A DNA stretch of 64,000 nucleotides from Marinobacterium_D sp050908845. Lineage in GTDB: Bacteria > Pseudomonadota > Gammaproteobacteria > Pseudomonadales > Balneatricaceae. Position numbers and translations under genes: made by a program. The stretch spans positions 2,852,001 to 2,916,000 of the forward strand of contig NZ_CP194171.1 of NCBI RefSeq assembly GCF_050908845.1. Direction: 5' to 3'. Of this stretch, positions 54,713-63,888 are shown in pieces (the stretch's first letter is position 1; each line of letters starts with the position of its first letter). The notes under the pieces were generated by a model. It saw only the letters and a list, made by a program, of their open reading frames with translations. It was not told the DNA's origin and did not search any database.

Positions 54713-55453
54713 TCAGTCTTCCATCGCCTCTTCGGGGATATCGGCGTTGTGATAGACGTTCTGGGAGTCGTCCAGATCTTCCAGGGTGTCGATCAGCTTC
54801 ATCACCTTGCGACCGGTCTCTTCATCCAGCTCAACGCTGGTCTGCGGAATCATGCCGACCTCAGAATGCGCAGGGTCAAAGCCTGCATCAACCAGGCCCT
54901 GCTTCACATCCATATAGTCGTTGGCTTCGCAGTAGACATCGATGGAGCCGTCATCATTGGTGACCACATCATCGGCACCCGCTTCCAGCGCCGCTTCCAT
55001 GATCGCGTCCTCATCGACGCCTGTTTCAAAGCTGAGCACGCCGCGCTTGTCGAACAGGTAGGAGACGGAACCGTTGGTGCCCAGGTTACCGCCGTGCTTG
55101 CTGAATGCAGCGCGCACCTGGGAAACCGTGCGGTTGACGTTGTCGGTCATGCACTCAACGAGGATCGCCACGCCGTTGCTGCCGTAACCTTCGTAGGTCA
55201 GCTCGTCGTAGTTGTCACCCTCGCCGCCACCGGCACCACGCTGAATCGCTTTATCGATGGTATCGCGCTTCATGTTGGCGCCGAGCGCCTTATCGACGGC
55301 CGCACGCAGGCGCGGGTTATCTTCCGGGTTACCGCCACCCTCTTTCGCGGCCACGGTGAGCTCGCGAATCAGTTTGGTGAAGATTTTGCCGCGTTTGGCG
55401 TCCTGTGCCGCTTTGCGGTGTTTGATGTTAGCCCATTTAGAATGACCTGCCAT
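54713..55453 (-). CDS. yebC: YebC/PmpR family protein
   Basis: Begins MAGHSKWANIKHRKAAQDAK and contains the family block GYGSNGVAILVECMTDNVNR (about 87-106). 246 residues. YebC proteins were long listed as transcription regulators; recent work assigns some members a role in relieving ribosome stalling. The acidic C-terminus (EDLDDSQNVYHNADIPEEA) is typical. It follows aspS, from which it is separated by a stable hairpin. Confidence 0.95.
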   Translation of the reverse strand: MAGHSKWANIKHRKAAQDAKRGKIFTKLIRELTVAAKEGGGNPEDNPRLRAAVDKALGANMKRDTIDKAIQRGAGGGEGDNYDELTYEGYGSNGVAILVECMTDNVNRTVSQVRAAFSKHGGNLGTNGSVSYLFDKRGVLSFETGVDEDAIMEAALEAGADDVVTNDDGSIDVYCEANDYMDVKQGLVDAGFDPAHSEVGMIPQTSVELDEETGRKVMKLIDTLEDLDDSQNVYHNADIPEEAMED

Positions 55454-55472
55454 ACCACTTCCTCAATCTGAC

Positions 55473-55494
55473 GGGACCGCTCGAAAGCGGTCCC
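55473..55494 (-). terminator. Stable hairpin between aspS and yebC
   Basis: GGGACCGCT and AGCGGTCCC form a 9-bp stem with a CGAA tetraloop, without a U run. Processing or mRNA protection is as likely as termination. Confidence 0.45.
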
Positions 55495-55545
55495 GGAGTG
55501 TTGCTAATTACTTAACCTGATACCGAACCGAATTAAGGTTCTCGA

Positions 55546-57309
55546 TCAAGGCGCCTTGCGCAGCTTGATGTTGAGATCACGCAGCTGAGCGGCGCTTACC
55601 TCTCCCGGCGCGTCTGTCAGCAGACAGGCAGCACTCTGGGTTTTCGGGAAGGCGATCACTTCACGGATAGAGCTGGAGCCGGTCATCAGCATGATCAGAC
55701 GATCAAGACCGAACGCCAGACCACCGTGAGGCGGCGCACCAAACTTCAGCGCGTTGAGCAGGAAGCCGAACTTCTCTTCCGCTTCCTCGTCGGAGATACC
55801 CAGCACCTTGAATACCGCTTTCTGCATATCCTGATCGTGGATACGCACGGAACCACCGCCGAGCTCGGTACCGTTCAGTACCATGTCGTAAGCACGGGAG
55901 AGCTTGCCTACCGGCTCTTCGATCAGCTGCTCAGGTGAGCAGTTGGGCGCGGTGAACGGGTGGTGCAGCGCGGTCAGGCTGCCATCGTCCAGCTCTTCGA
56001 ACATCGGGAAGTCGACCACCCACAGCGGCGCCCAGTTCTTCTCGATCAGGTTCATGTCTTCGCCAACCTTGATACGCAGTGCGCCCAGGGCTTCGTTGAC
56101 GGTGTTGGCCTTGTCGGCGCCGAAGAAGACGATATCGCCGTTCTGAGCACCCAGGCGCTCCATGATCTTCAGCGCGACCTCTTCACCGAGGAACTTGACG
56201 ATCGGAGACTGCAGACCTTCAGCGCCGTTCTCCAGGGCATTGACCTTGATCCAGGCCAGGCCCTTGGCACCGTAGATGCCGACAAACTTGGTGTAGTCGT
56301 CGATGATCTTGCGGGTCAGCTCGGCACCGCCCGGCACTTTCAGCGCAGCGACACGGCCTTTCGGATCCTTGGCGGGGCCTGCGAACACTTTGAAGTCCAC
56401 ATCGGCTACCAGATCGTTGACGTCGACCAGTTCCAGCGGAATACGCAGGTCCGGCTTGTCGGAACCGAAACGGTTCATCGCTTCGGCATACGGCATGGTC
56501 GGGAAGTCGCCGAGCTCGATATCCAGCAGCTCCTTGAACAGTTTGCGAACCATGCCTTCGGCCAGACCCATGATCTCCTGTTCACCGAGGAACGAGGTTT
56601 CGATGTCGATCTGGGTAAATTCAGGCTGACGATCGGCACGCAGATCTTCGTCGCGGAAGCACTTGGCAATCTGGTAGTAGCGGTCAAAGCCAGACACCAT
56701 CAGCAGCTGTTTGAAAAGCTGCGGAGACTGCGGCAGCGCGAAGAAAGAACCTTCGTGGGTACGGCTAGGTACCAGATAGTCACGGGCACCTTCCGGAGTC
56801 GCACGGGTGAGGATCGGTGTTTCGATATCGAGGAAGCCGTTCTCTTCCAGGAAGCTGCGTACCGCGTGGGTCACCTGGGAGCGGAAACGCAGTTTCTGCT
56901 GAATTTCCGGACGACGCAGGTCAATGTAACGGTGGCGCAGACGTACGTCTTCACCCACCTGCTGGTGTTCGTCAAGCTGGAACGGCGGGGTTTCAGACTT
57001 GTTGAGAATTTTCAGCTCTTTGCCGAGCACTTCGATCGCGCCGGTGGGCATTTCCGGGTTATCGGTACCGGCAGGACGTGCACGTACGGTACCGTGAATC
57101 TCGATCACGAATTCGTTACGTACGCTGTCAGCCAGATTGAAACTCTCTTCGCGATCGGGGTCGAATACGACCTGAGCGATGCCCTCGCGATCGCGGACAT
57201 CAAGGAAAATGACTCCACCGTGGTCACGACGGCGGTGTACCCACCCCATCAGGACCACATCTTCACCGATATGCTCTTTACGAAGACCGCCGCAATAATG
57301 GCTGCGCAT
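55546..57309 (-). CDS. aspS: Aspartyl-tRNA synthetase
   Basis: Class II synthetase that charges tRNA-Asp. It has an N-terminal anticodon-binding OB domain (about 1-105), class II motif 2 around YQIAKCFRDEDLRADRQPEF (about 208-227), a bacterial insertion domain (about 285-420), and motif 3 GGLAFGLDRLIMLM (about 526-539). The start MRSHYCGGLRKEHIG at 57309 follows AGGGTAACT and matches E. coli; an upstream ATG would add 12 residues. 587 residues. Whether it also charges tRNA-Asn cannot be read here. Confidence 0.96.
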   Translation of the reverse strand: MRSHYCGGLRKEHIGEDVVLMGWVHRRRDHGGVIFLDVRDREGIAQVVFDPDREESFNLADSVRNEFVIEIHGTVRARPAGTDNPEMPTGAIEVLGKELKILNKSETPPFQLDEHQQVGEDVRLRHRYIDLRRPEIQQKLRFRSQVTHAVRSFLEENGFLDIETPILTRATPEGARDYLVPSRTHEGSFFALPQSPQLFKQLLMVSGFDRYYQIAKCFRDEDLRADRQPEFTQIDIETSFLGEQEIMGLAEGMVRKLFKELLDIELGDFPTMPYAEAMNRFGSDKPDLRIPLELVDVNDLVADVDFKVFAGPAKDPKGRVAALKVPGGAELTRKIIDDYTKFVGIYGAKGLAWIKVNALENGAEGLQSPIVKFLGEEVALKIMERLGAQNGDIVFFGADKANTVNEALGALRIKVGEDMNLIEKNWAPLWVVDFPMFEELDDGSLTALHHPFTAPNCSPEQLIEEPVGKLSRAYDMVLNGTELGGGSVRIHDQDMQKAVFKVLGISDEEAEEKFGFLLNALKFGAPPHGGLAFGLDRLIMLMTGSSSIREVIAFPKTQSAACLLTDAPGEVSAAQLRDLNIKLRKAP

Positions 57310-57481
57310 AGTTACCCTATCCTGTTTTTGATCTGTACGCGCCACTGTCCGGACGCCATATCAAGAGTGCAGAGGGACCATCAACCGCAGTCGACTGAAA
57401 GCCGAGCGGGCATGGACCCTCATTTTTAAAGGCGGGAAGTATACTCGATTTAGCGGGCCCTGACAGGACCCCTGATCGAAT

Positions 57482-57928
57482 TCAGGCGTGCGGGCAGAAG
57501 CTGAGCTCTTCGCTCATCAACCGGCAGAGACGCTCGCGGATATCGTCAAGCTGCGCAGGCGTATAGGGAATGGCAGGCACTTTACCCCAAACCGGAGCCG
57601 GCCAGGCCGCATCATTCTCTTTACGCACCACATGATGCATATGCAGCTGGGGAACCATGTTGCCGAGCGCCGCTATATTCATTTTGCTGGCATGGAAAAG
57701 ATCGGCGAGATTTTCTGCAAGAAAACTGGACTCGCTCATCAGCTGGGTACGCTCATCCAGCGACAGATGATAGATCTCGGTGACGCCGGCTCGGCGCGGC
57801 ACAAGAATAAACCAGGGGTAATTGGCGTCGTTCATCAACAACAACTGACAAAGCGGGAAATTGCCCAGGCTGATCGTATCGGCCGCGAGCCGGGGGTCCA
57901 GCTCATACTCAAGCTCAAGTTCGTCCAT
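57482..57928 (-). CDS. HIT family protein
   Basis: Nucleotide hydrolase or transferase of the histidine triad superfamily; the motif is PQLHMHHVVRKEND (about 91-104). The 148-residue length fits the bacterial group with FILVPRRAGVTEIYHL. The start MDELELEYEL at 57928 has AAGGAG 6 bp upstream. The substrate is unknown. It lies 172 bp upstream of aspS on the same strand and is divergent from the FemAB-like gene. Confidence 0.9.
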   Translation of the reverse strand: MDELELEYELDPRLAADTISLGNFPLCQLLLMNDANYPWFILVPRRAGVTEIYHLSLDERTQLMSESSFLAENLADLFHASKMNIAALGNMVPQLHMHHVVRKENDAAWPAPVWGKVPAIPYTPAQLDDIRERLCRLMSEELSFCPHA

Positions 57929-58017
57929 ATTGCTCCTTCCGGACACTGCTGGAAATGGTTAGGCTGGTTTGAAACCTGTCTGGATTAGCTTCAAACCCAG
58001 TTGAGATTATAGCCAAG

Positions 58018-59154
58018 ATGCCCGATATCAGACTGCACAGCAAGATCGGAGAAATCCCCCGCGAGGAGTGGAATACGCTCTGCGGTACCGATTATCCGTT
58101 TCTCAGGCATGAGTTTCTTGACGCGCTCGAACGCTCCGGCAGCGTGAGCCCGGAAACCGGCTGGCAACCTCTGCATCTGTCGATCTGGCAGGAGGACGCT
58201 CTGATCGGTGTGATGCCGCTTTATCTGAAAAGCCACTCCTGGGGTGAATACGTGTTTGACTGGTCCTGGGCCGATGCCTGGCAGCGTAACGGGCTCAGTT
58301 ACTACCCCAAGCTGCTGACGGCTGTCCCGTTTACACCGGCCACCGGCCCCCGCTTCGGCCTGAGCCTGCCCGACACAGAAGGCGCCGCTCTCCTCGCCCA
58401 GGCGGTACGTCAGATCGCCGAGCGCTTCGATGCCTCCGGATGGCACGGCCTGTTTATCAAACCGGAGCTGCGCTCAGCGTTCGAAGACAACGGGCTGATG
58501 GCTCGGCTCGGCACCCAGTATCACTGGTTCAACCGTGGCTATGCGTCGTTCGCAGACTATCTGAGCCACTTCAGTTCACGCAAACGCAAAAACGTGCGCA
58601 AAGAGCGTGAGAAAGTCACCGCTCAGGGCGTACAACTGGAAACATTGGTGGGTGAGCGGATCAACGGCTCCCATCTGGACGAGTTCTACCGCTTCTACCA
58701 GCTCACCTACCTGAAAAGAGGCAGACAGGGTTACCTGACTCGGGAGTTCTTTACCCTGCTGCACGAACAGATGCCGGAACAACTGGTACTGGTGATGGCC
58801 AGCTACTCCGGCCAACATGTCGCGGGCGCCCTGTCTCTCAAAAGCAGTTCCTGCCTTTACGGGCGCTACTGGGGCTGCCTGGATGAATTCGACAGCCTGC
58901 ATTTTGAGGCCTGCTACTACCAGGGTATCGACTACTGTATCCAGCAGGGCCTGCAACGCTTCGATCCCGGCGCCCAGGGCGAGCATAAAATTCAACGCGG
59001 ATTCGAGCCCGTTGAAACCTGGTCCGTGCACTGGGTAAAGGAAGCCGGCTTCCATCCGGCACTCGAAGATTTCCTCGCCGAAGAGCAAAACCTGCTTCGC
59101 GAGCAGATGAAAGAGCTGGCCGAAGGCCTGCCTTTCCGGCAGACCACCCAGTAG
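58018..59154 (+). CDS. GNAT/FemAB-like protein (DUF482, PF04339 type)
   Basis: A 378-residue protein of the group often labelled peptidogalycan biosynthesis/recognition. It shows VFDWSWADAWQRNGLSYYPK (about 80-99), CYYQGIDYCIQQGL and FDPGAQGEHKIQRGFEP, which are conserved in this family; the second half has a GNAT-like acyltransferase fold. The biochemical function is not established. The ATG at 58018 has a weak ribosome site. An FNR-type site begins 6 bp after its stop. Confidence 0.88.
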   Translation: MPDIRLHSKIGEIPREEWNTLCGTDYPFLRHEFLDALERSGSVSPETGWQPLHLSIWQEDALIGVMPLYLKSHSWGEYVFDWSWADAWQRNGLSYYPKLLTAVPFTPATGPRFGLSLPDTEGAALLAQAVRQIAERFDASGWHGLFIKPELRSAFEDNGLMARLGTQYHWFNRGYASFADYLSHFSSRKRKNVRKEREKVTAQGVQLETLVGERINGSHLDEFYRFYQLTYLKRGRQGYLTREFFTLLHEQMPEQLVLVMASYSGQHVAGALSLKSSSCLYGRYWGCLDEFDSLHFEACYYQGIDYCIQQGLQRFDPGAQGEHKIQRGFEPVETWSVHWVKEAGFHPALEDFLAEEQNLLREQMKELAEGLPFRQTTQ

Positions 59155-59159
59155 ACAAC

Positions 59160-59173
59160 TTGATCTACATCAA
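59160..59173 (+). promoter_or_regulatory. FNR/Anr binding site
   Basis: TTGATCTACATCAA matches the FNR/Anr consensus TTGAT-N4-ATCAA exactly. A TATACG sequence (59191-59196) 17 bp downstream could be the -10. The next gene on this strand starts at 59435, which implies a leader of roughly 230 nt. Confidence 0.75.
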
Positions 59174-59434
59174 CAGAGTTGACTGCCGTTTATACGACAG
59201 TCGACCTCGCCATATTGCAGCCGCTAACTTTTCAATTCGTTCTTATTAAAGCGAAATGTGCCCAAACGCCTGTTTGATACCGCATATGCAGCATGAAACA
59301 GAGTAACGGCCATGGAATTCGTATGAGAAATGATCCTCGCGCAGGACTAGATCCGTGGGACCGCTGTTCTAGACTAAGAGACGCAGAGCAATCAATAACC
59401 CTAAAAACGCGCTCAGCGCAGAGGAGGATTAGCG

Positions 59435-59710
59435 ATGTTGACCTATGAAGAGTGCCTGGCGATGTCAGACCTCACAGAAGAGGAGATTGACGCGATCGCG
59501 GTGCATGAGCACATGGATACCATGATTGCTGTGGCACTGGGTCACTATCTGGTCACCCACGACGGAGAACAGAAGATACGTCAGATTATTCTCGATGACA
59601 TTAACGAAGCTCGCCGGGCTGGAAAGAAAGATCAGGAACAACTGCTTCGTGGTGTACTTCAACACTTTATCGCTACACACCCGGATCACCGGAGTAGTGC
59701 AGTAGCTTAA
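59435..59710 (+). CDS. Small acidic protein of unknown function, probably Anr/FNR-controlled
   Basis: A 91-residue soluble protein (MLTYEECLAMSDLTEEEIDA) that looks all-helical, with many Glu, Asp and His residues and no membrane segment. GAGGAGGA lies 6 bp before the ATG, an excellent ribosome site. Similar short proteins occur in other gammaproteobacteria, but I know no function for them. The perfect FNR box at 59160-59173 suggests induction at low oxygen. The 280-bp gap before it holds no other convincing gene. Confidence 0.82.
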   Translation: MLTYEECLAMSDLTEEEIDAIAVHEHMDTMIAVALGHYLVTHDGEQKIRQIILDDINEARRAGKKDQEQLLRGVLQHFIATHPDHRSSAVA

Positions 59711-59723
59711 ACGCACTTACGGG

Positions 59724-59764
59724 AAGGGCTTGAATCGCACGCCCCTCCCGGGGCGTGCCCTTTC
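59724..59764 (+). terminator. Terminator-like hairpin after the small Anr-linked gene
   Basis: GCACGCCCC (59737-59745) and GGGGCGTGC (59750-59758) form a 9-bp stem followed by CCTTTC; the U run is short. It lies between convergent small genes. Confidence 0.5.
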
Positions 59765-59775
59765 AGGTATCTCTA

Positions 59776-59961
59776 TCAGTGAACGGACACTTCATATTTT
59801 TTCTGAATGGCGATCAGTGCCGGCTGAATATCCAGCGGCGCATACTTCATTGCCTGTTCAAATAACTCTTTATTTTCCTCAGACAGCCGCTCCTCTTCAG
59901 TCATCGCTGAAAGTTTGCGCATGGCTTCCATAAACTTGGGGTGGGGAGAGTTGTTACTCAT
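59776..59961 (-). CDS. Small hypothetical protein (61 residues)
   Basis: MSNNSPHPKFMEAMRKLSAM begins a short, charged, probably helical protein ending KKYEVSVH. Its ATG is preceded by a near-perfect ribosome site, GAGGAGG (59969-59975, minus strand), which is the main support. I do not recognise the family. It is convergent with the 91-residue gene. Confidence 0.65.
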   Translation of the reverse strand: MSNNSPHPKFMEAMRKLSAMTEEERLSEENKELFEQAMKYAPLDIQPALIAIQKKYEVSVH

Positions 59962-59975
59962 GATGCGGCCTCCTC

Positions 59976-60230
59976 GGCTGAGTTAAGGTCTGCGAGACAC
60001 CTTGGCGCTGATGCCCACCCTTCTATTGTGCATATGCCCGCTGTCGCGGCAATGGCGATTTATGCTTTTTTATCGATCGACAGACACCAGTGAGCGCCGA
60101 CCGCACCGATAACAACTCGCCCCGGGGTCTCAGCCGCTTTCCAGCGGGAAGCCAGATTGCAGCAGCAGAACCTGGCACAGGCTCCATCAGGCACAGCAGC
60201 TCCCTGACAGCATCACCCGACGCCTAACGC
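59976..60230. other. Intergenic stretch with no gene seen
   Basis: About 255 bp between the 61-residue gene and the proX terminator. No convincing ORF, tRNA or strong hairpin is visible; the promoter of the small gene should lie near its left end. Confidence 0.5.
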
Positions 60231-60254
60231 AAAAAGCCCCGCCAGTGCGGGGCT
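60231..60254 (-). terminator. Terminator of proVWX
   Basis: AGCCCCGC and GCGGGGCT form an 8-bp stem with a 4-nt loop, followed by U5 on the minus strand, 22 bp after the proX stop. Confidence 0.9.
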
Positions 60255-60276
60255 CTGCTCACACAATCAGCAGCCT

Positions 60277-61263
60277 TTACTGGGCCGCCGCTTTCGCCTC
60301 TTCGATCCAGCCGTCAAAAACGGTCTGGTTCGCTTTGATCCAGCTAGCGGCATGACGCTCCATCGCCGCCATGGAGTCCTGCCCCTGGCTGATCATCATG
60401 TTCTGGGCGCTGACAGCGTTGATCGGCAGCTTCATCAGCTCGAACAGCTTGGCGGCTGCGGGGTTTTCGGCAGCCCATTCCTTATTGGCCACAATGCGCT
60501 CGGAGTTGATATCGAAACCGTAGTTTTTGCCGTTCGGCAGCGCTGTTTCACTGCCATTCGGATTGGCGGAGTACGGAACCTCAAGCCATACCACATCCTT
60601 GCCCGGCACCAGACGACCGGACACCCAGTACGGAGTCCAGGTGTAATAGAAGATCGGCTCACCGGCGTCATAACGGGCGATGGTATCGGAGATGATCGCC
60701 GCGTACTGGCCCTGGTTATGGTTGATGCTGTCGCGCAGGCCGAACTCATCCAGCTGATACTCAATCACACCTTCACAGCCCCAGCCCGCCTGGCAGCCGG
60801 TCAGGTCCGCTTTGCCGTCATTATTGGTATCGAAGACTTTGGCGATCTCGGGATCCTTGAAATCCTCGATATTATCGATGCCGTACTCTTGCGCGGTTTT
60901 CTTGTCGATCAGATACCCCTGGGCGGCACCTTCGATGTAGTAACCTTTGCGGTAGAACACGTCATCACCACCGGCATTGGCATACATCTGGTTGTGCAGA
61001 GGATCCCAGTTAACCGCCATATAGGTGGCGTCGCCGTTGGCGATCGCGGTGTAGCTTGCGCTGTAGTCGACCTCACGAATAGGAGCGACATCATAACCCA
61101 GAGCTTCAAGCCCCTTGTTAACAACCATTGTCTGGAAGGTTTCTTCCGCAATCGGGCTCTGCAGGGCCTGAACTTCAACACCTTCGCCGGGCAGAGACTC
61201 CGCCATGACCACCGAGCTGACGGCCAGCGTCAGACCTGCGGTGATGAACTGTACACTTTTCAT
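60277..61263 (-). CDS. proX: Glycine betaine/proline-betaine binding protein ProX
   Basis: Periplasmic binding protein of the ProU osmoprotectant importer. The signal peptide (1-21) ends VVMAES. Tryptophans of the ligand box lie in MAVNWDPLHNQ (about 78-88) and FYYTWTPYWVSGRLV (about 204-218). A cysteine pair in TGCQAGWGCEGV (about 155-166) is typical of the E. coli-type protein. 328 residues. 11 bp after proW. Confidence 0.95.
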   Translation of the reverse strand: MKSVQFITAGLTLAVSSVVMAESLPGEGVEVQALQSPIAEETFQTMVVNKGLEALGYDVAPIREVDYSASYTAIANGDATYMAVNWDPLHNQMYANAGGDDVFYRKGYYIEGAAQGYLIDKKTAQEYGIDNIEDFKDPEIAKVFDTNNDGKADLTGCQAGWGCEGVIEYQLDEFGLRDSINHNQGQYAAIISDTIARYDAGEPIFYYTWTPYWVSGRLVPGKDVVWLEVPYSANPNGSETALPNGKNYGFDINSERIVANKEWAAENPAAAKLFELMKLPINAVSAQNMMISQGQDSMAAMERHAASWIKANQTVFDGWIEEAKAAAQ

Positions 61264-61274
61264 AAATCCACTCC

Positions 61275-62366
61275 TTAATTGGATTTCGAAACAAATCGCT
61301 TATAAACAAACCCCACCGGGCCACTCTCATACCAGTGGCGCGTACCACGGCTACGGGCATCGCGACCCAGTGACTGGGTCAGTCGATCAAGAATAATGGC
61401 AAGAATAACGATGCCGACGCCGCCCACAGTAGCCAGGCCAATATCGAGGCGACCTATGCCACGCAGCACCATCAGACCAAGCCCACCAACGGAGATCATC
61501 GACGCGATAACCACCATCGACAGACAGAGCATCAGTGTCTGGTTCACCCCCGCCATGATGGTCGGCATCGCCAGCGGCAGCTGAACACGTGTCAGCAGCT
61601 GCCGCTTGCTGACACCAAATGAGTGCGCCGCCTCGATCAGGTCACCCGGCACCTGGCGGATACCCAGGTTGGTGAGACGAATTACCGGCGGCACCGAGAA
61701 GATAATGGTGACAACAACCCCTGGTACGTTACCGATACCGAACAGCATCACGATCGGCACCAGGTAAACAAACGCCGGCGTCGTCTGCATCGCATCAAGA
61801 ATCGGTCGCACTATACTGTTGACCCGCTCGCTGCGGGACATCCAGATACCGGCGGGAATACCGATCAGGGCACAGAAGAACACCGCCGTAAGCACCAGCG
61901 ACAGAGTGGTCATCGCCTCCTGCCAGGCACCTATCGCACCGATAAGCGGCAGACTGATCAACGCGCCGATGGCGAGACGACCACTGGCAAGCTGCCAGGC
62001 CAGCAGCGTAAAGATAAGAATAATCAACGGCGCCGGGGCTGCGTTCAGCAGACCGTCAACACCGTTAAGCAGCACCTCGATCGGCGCCTTGATGGCAGTA
62101 AAGAATGGCCTGAAGTTAGTGACGACCCAATCCAGCCCGTTTTCAACCCAGCCTTCCAGCGGAATCAGCGTTTCCTGGAACGGGTGCAGCCAGTCGAAAT
62201 CCGGTGCCTGATCCGGCACTGCGGCATCGGTCAGCCAGTCCTGACCACCCTGGTCCGAGGCTCCCCAGGGGTCGGTTTGCTCTGAGGCTGAGCCCCAGGG
62301 ATCACTCTGTTCGGATGTCGCACCCCAGGGGTCCTGAGCTGGTGTGTTCTGCTCCTGTTCACTCAT
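61275..62366 (-). CDS. proW: Glycine betaine/proline-betaine permease ProW
   Basis: Inner-membrane permease of ProU. The cytoplasmic N-terminus has three 10-residue repeats of the DPWG type (residues 12-41) and then DWL and FQETLIPLEGWVENGLDWVV, as in E. coli ProW. Helices follow from about residue 110, with the EAA loop GIRQVPGDLIEAAHSFGVSK (about 245-264). 363 residues. Its start overlaps the proV stop by 8 bp. Confidence 0.95.
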   Translation of the reverse strand: MSEQEQNTPAQDPWGATSEQSDPWGSASEQTDPWGASDQGGQDWLTDAAVPDQAPDFDWLHPFQETLIPLEGWVENGLDWVVTNFRPFFTAIKAPIEVLLNGVDGLLNAAPAPLIILIFTLLAWQLASGRLAIGALISLPLIGAIGAWQEAMTTLSLVLTAVFFCALIGIPAGIWMSRSERVNSIVRPILDAMQTTPAFVYLVPIVMLFGIGNVPGVVVTIIFSVPPVIRLTNLGIRQVPGDLIEAAHSFGVSKRQLLTRVQLPLAMPTIMAGVNQTLMLCLSMVVIASMISVGGLGLMVLRGIGRLDIGLATVGGVGIVILAIILDRLTQSLGRDARSRGTRHWYESGPVGFVYKRFVSKSN

Positions 62367-63561
62367 CGCTATCAGCCTCCCGATCCAGGGTTTCCAGAAG
62401 TACCGCCTTACTGATCACACCCAGGTATTTGCCATCCTCGTCAATCACCGGCACGCTGCAGGGAGCCTGTGCCACCGGGCCGATCAACTCACCCAGCGGC
62501 CGTTTCGCATCGAGACTGGGTACTCCTTCGAGATATGAACTTTCCAGATTGCCATCACTCTTGAGCTGTTCGCTCATCGAGCTGACCGACACGGTACCGA
62601 CATAACGGTTCTCCCGGTCAACGACATAGCCGAACTCCCGGTCGTTATCTTTCAACAGCTGCAGACTGGAGCGCAGCTGGTTACCGGACTCCTTGCGGAT
62701 AATCGTTGCCTGACGGCGGCGCGCGATATCCCGCGCCGTAAACACGTTACTGACGTCCACGCCACGGAAGAAGCTGCGCACGTAGTCATTGGCCGGGTTA
62801 TTGAGAATTTCGTCAGGCGTGCCCACCTGCACCACCACGCCGCCCTGCATAATGGCGATGCGATCGCCGATCCGCATCGCCTCGTCCAGGTCGTGGGAAA
62901 TAAATACGATGGTGCGCTGATGCTTGTGCTGAAGCTCGACCAGCTCATCCTGCATACCGGTACGGATCAGCGGATCCAGTGCTGAAAATGCCTCATCCAT
63001 GAGCAGGATATCGGGGTCATTGGCCAACGCCCGGGCCAGACCGACACGCTGCTGCATACCGCCGGACAGCTCATCCGGATAGGAGTTGGCGTGCGCCTCC
63101 AGACCTACCTGCTTAAGCGCATGTCGCGCCTTTTCATGACGCACGCTTACCGGCTCACCGGCAATTTCAAGCCCGAATGCCGTGTTATCCAGCACGCTCA
63201 TGTGCGGCATCAGCGCAAAGGACTGGAACACCATGGCGATTTTGCGGCGCCGAACCTCGCGCAAAGCACGCTCGTCAATAGCGGCGATATCCTCGCCATC
63301 GATCAGCACCTGGCCGCGGGTGGGCTCAATAAGCCGGTTCAAGAGACGAACAAGCGTTGATTTACCAGAGCCTGACAGCCCCATAACAACGAAGATTTCT
63401 CCTTCGTTGATACTGAGGTTGGCATCATGCACACCGACAGTCAGTCCGGTGCGGGAGAATATCTCCTCTTTATCGACACCCTGTTCCAGGAGTTTGAAGG
63501 CTTCGGAGGGTTCATCTCCGAAGATTTTGTAGAGATGTTTAACTTCCAGTTTGACAGACAT
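62359..63561 (-). CDS. proV: Glycine betaine/proline-betaine transporter ATPase ProV
   Basis: ATPase of ProU. Walker A is GLSGSGKST (about 60-68), the signature is LSGGMQQRVGLARAL (about 165), and Walker B is ILLMDEAFSALDPL. The C-terminus (about 275-400) contains paired CBS-like domains. The start MSVKLEVKHLYKIFGD at 63561 matches E. coli and gives 400 residues; the frame is open 33 codons further but unrelated. No strong ribosome site is visible. First gene of the operon. Confidence 0.95.
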   Translation of the reverse strand: MSVKLEVKHLYKIFGDEPSEAFKLLEQGVDKEEIFSRTGLTVGVHDANLSINEGEIFVVMGLSGSGKSTLVRLLNRLIEPTRGQVLIDGEDIAAIDERALREVRRRKIAMVFQSFALMPHMSVLDNTAFGLEIAGEPVSVRHEKARHALKQVGLEAHANSYPDELSGGMQQRVGLARALANDPDILLMDEAFSALDPLIRTGMQDELVELQHKHQRTIVFISHDLDEAMRIGDRIAIMQGGVVVQVGTPDEILNNPANDYVRSFFRGVDVSNVFTARDIARRRQATIIRKESGNQLRSSLQLLKDNDREFGYVVDRENRYVGTVSVSSMSEQLKSDGNLESSYLEGVPSLDAKRPLGELIGPVAQAPCSVPVIDEDGKYLGVISKAVLLETLDREADSDE

Positions 63562-63888
63562 GCAATACCGATGAGGTTTCAAACGGAAAATTTGTCGCCC
63601 TGCTCGCTGGCAACCCCTGAACGCTTTCCCATTCCGGACGACCGACCCCTTTGCTGTCACAAAAAGTCGACCATCCGGTCAGGCAGCCTTTTTCAAACTA
63701 ACCGTTTATACCGCAAAGATAAAGATAGTATTGCGATTGATCTTTCCGGAAAACATGTTTTAGATCACAAACAGGTAATATTAAAACAATCATACTGGCG
63801 AACGATTTTATTGCGTCGCACCAACATACGACACCGCACACAAAACCGCGCCAAAACCCGGCAAAACAGCGCTTTAATTAATAAAAAA
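63562..63888 (-). promoter_or_regulatory. AT-rich proVWX upstream region with a 12-bp palindrome
   Basis: About 327 bp without a gene. It becomes AT-rich past 63700, which is common for osmotically controlled, H-NS-like regulated promoters. A perfect palindrome AAAACATGTTTT (63750-63761) is a candidate operator. I could not settle on a -35/-10 pair. Confidence 0.45.

Noticed and set aside
55960..57429. 489-codon plus-strand ORF opposite aspS
   Set aside because: Shadow of aspS with no motif or ribosome site.
59323..59451. 42-codon ORF between the FNR box and the 91-residue gene
   Set aside because: No ribosome site, overlaps the true start region, and looks random in composition.
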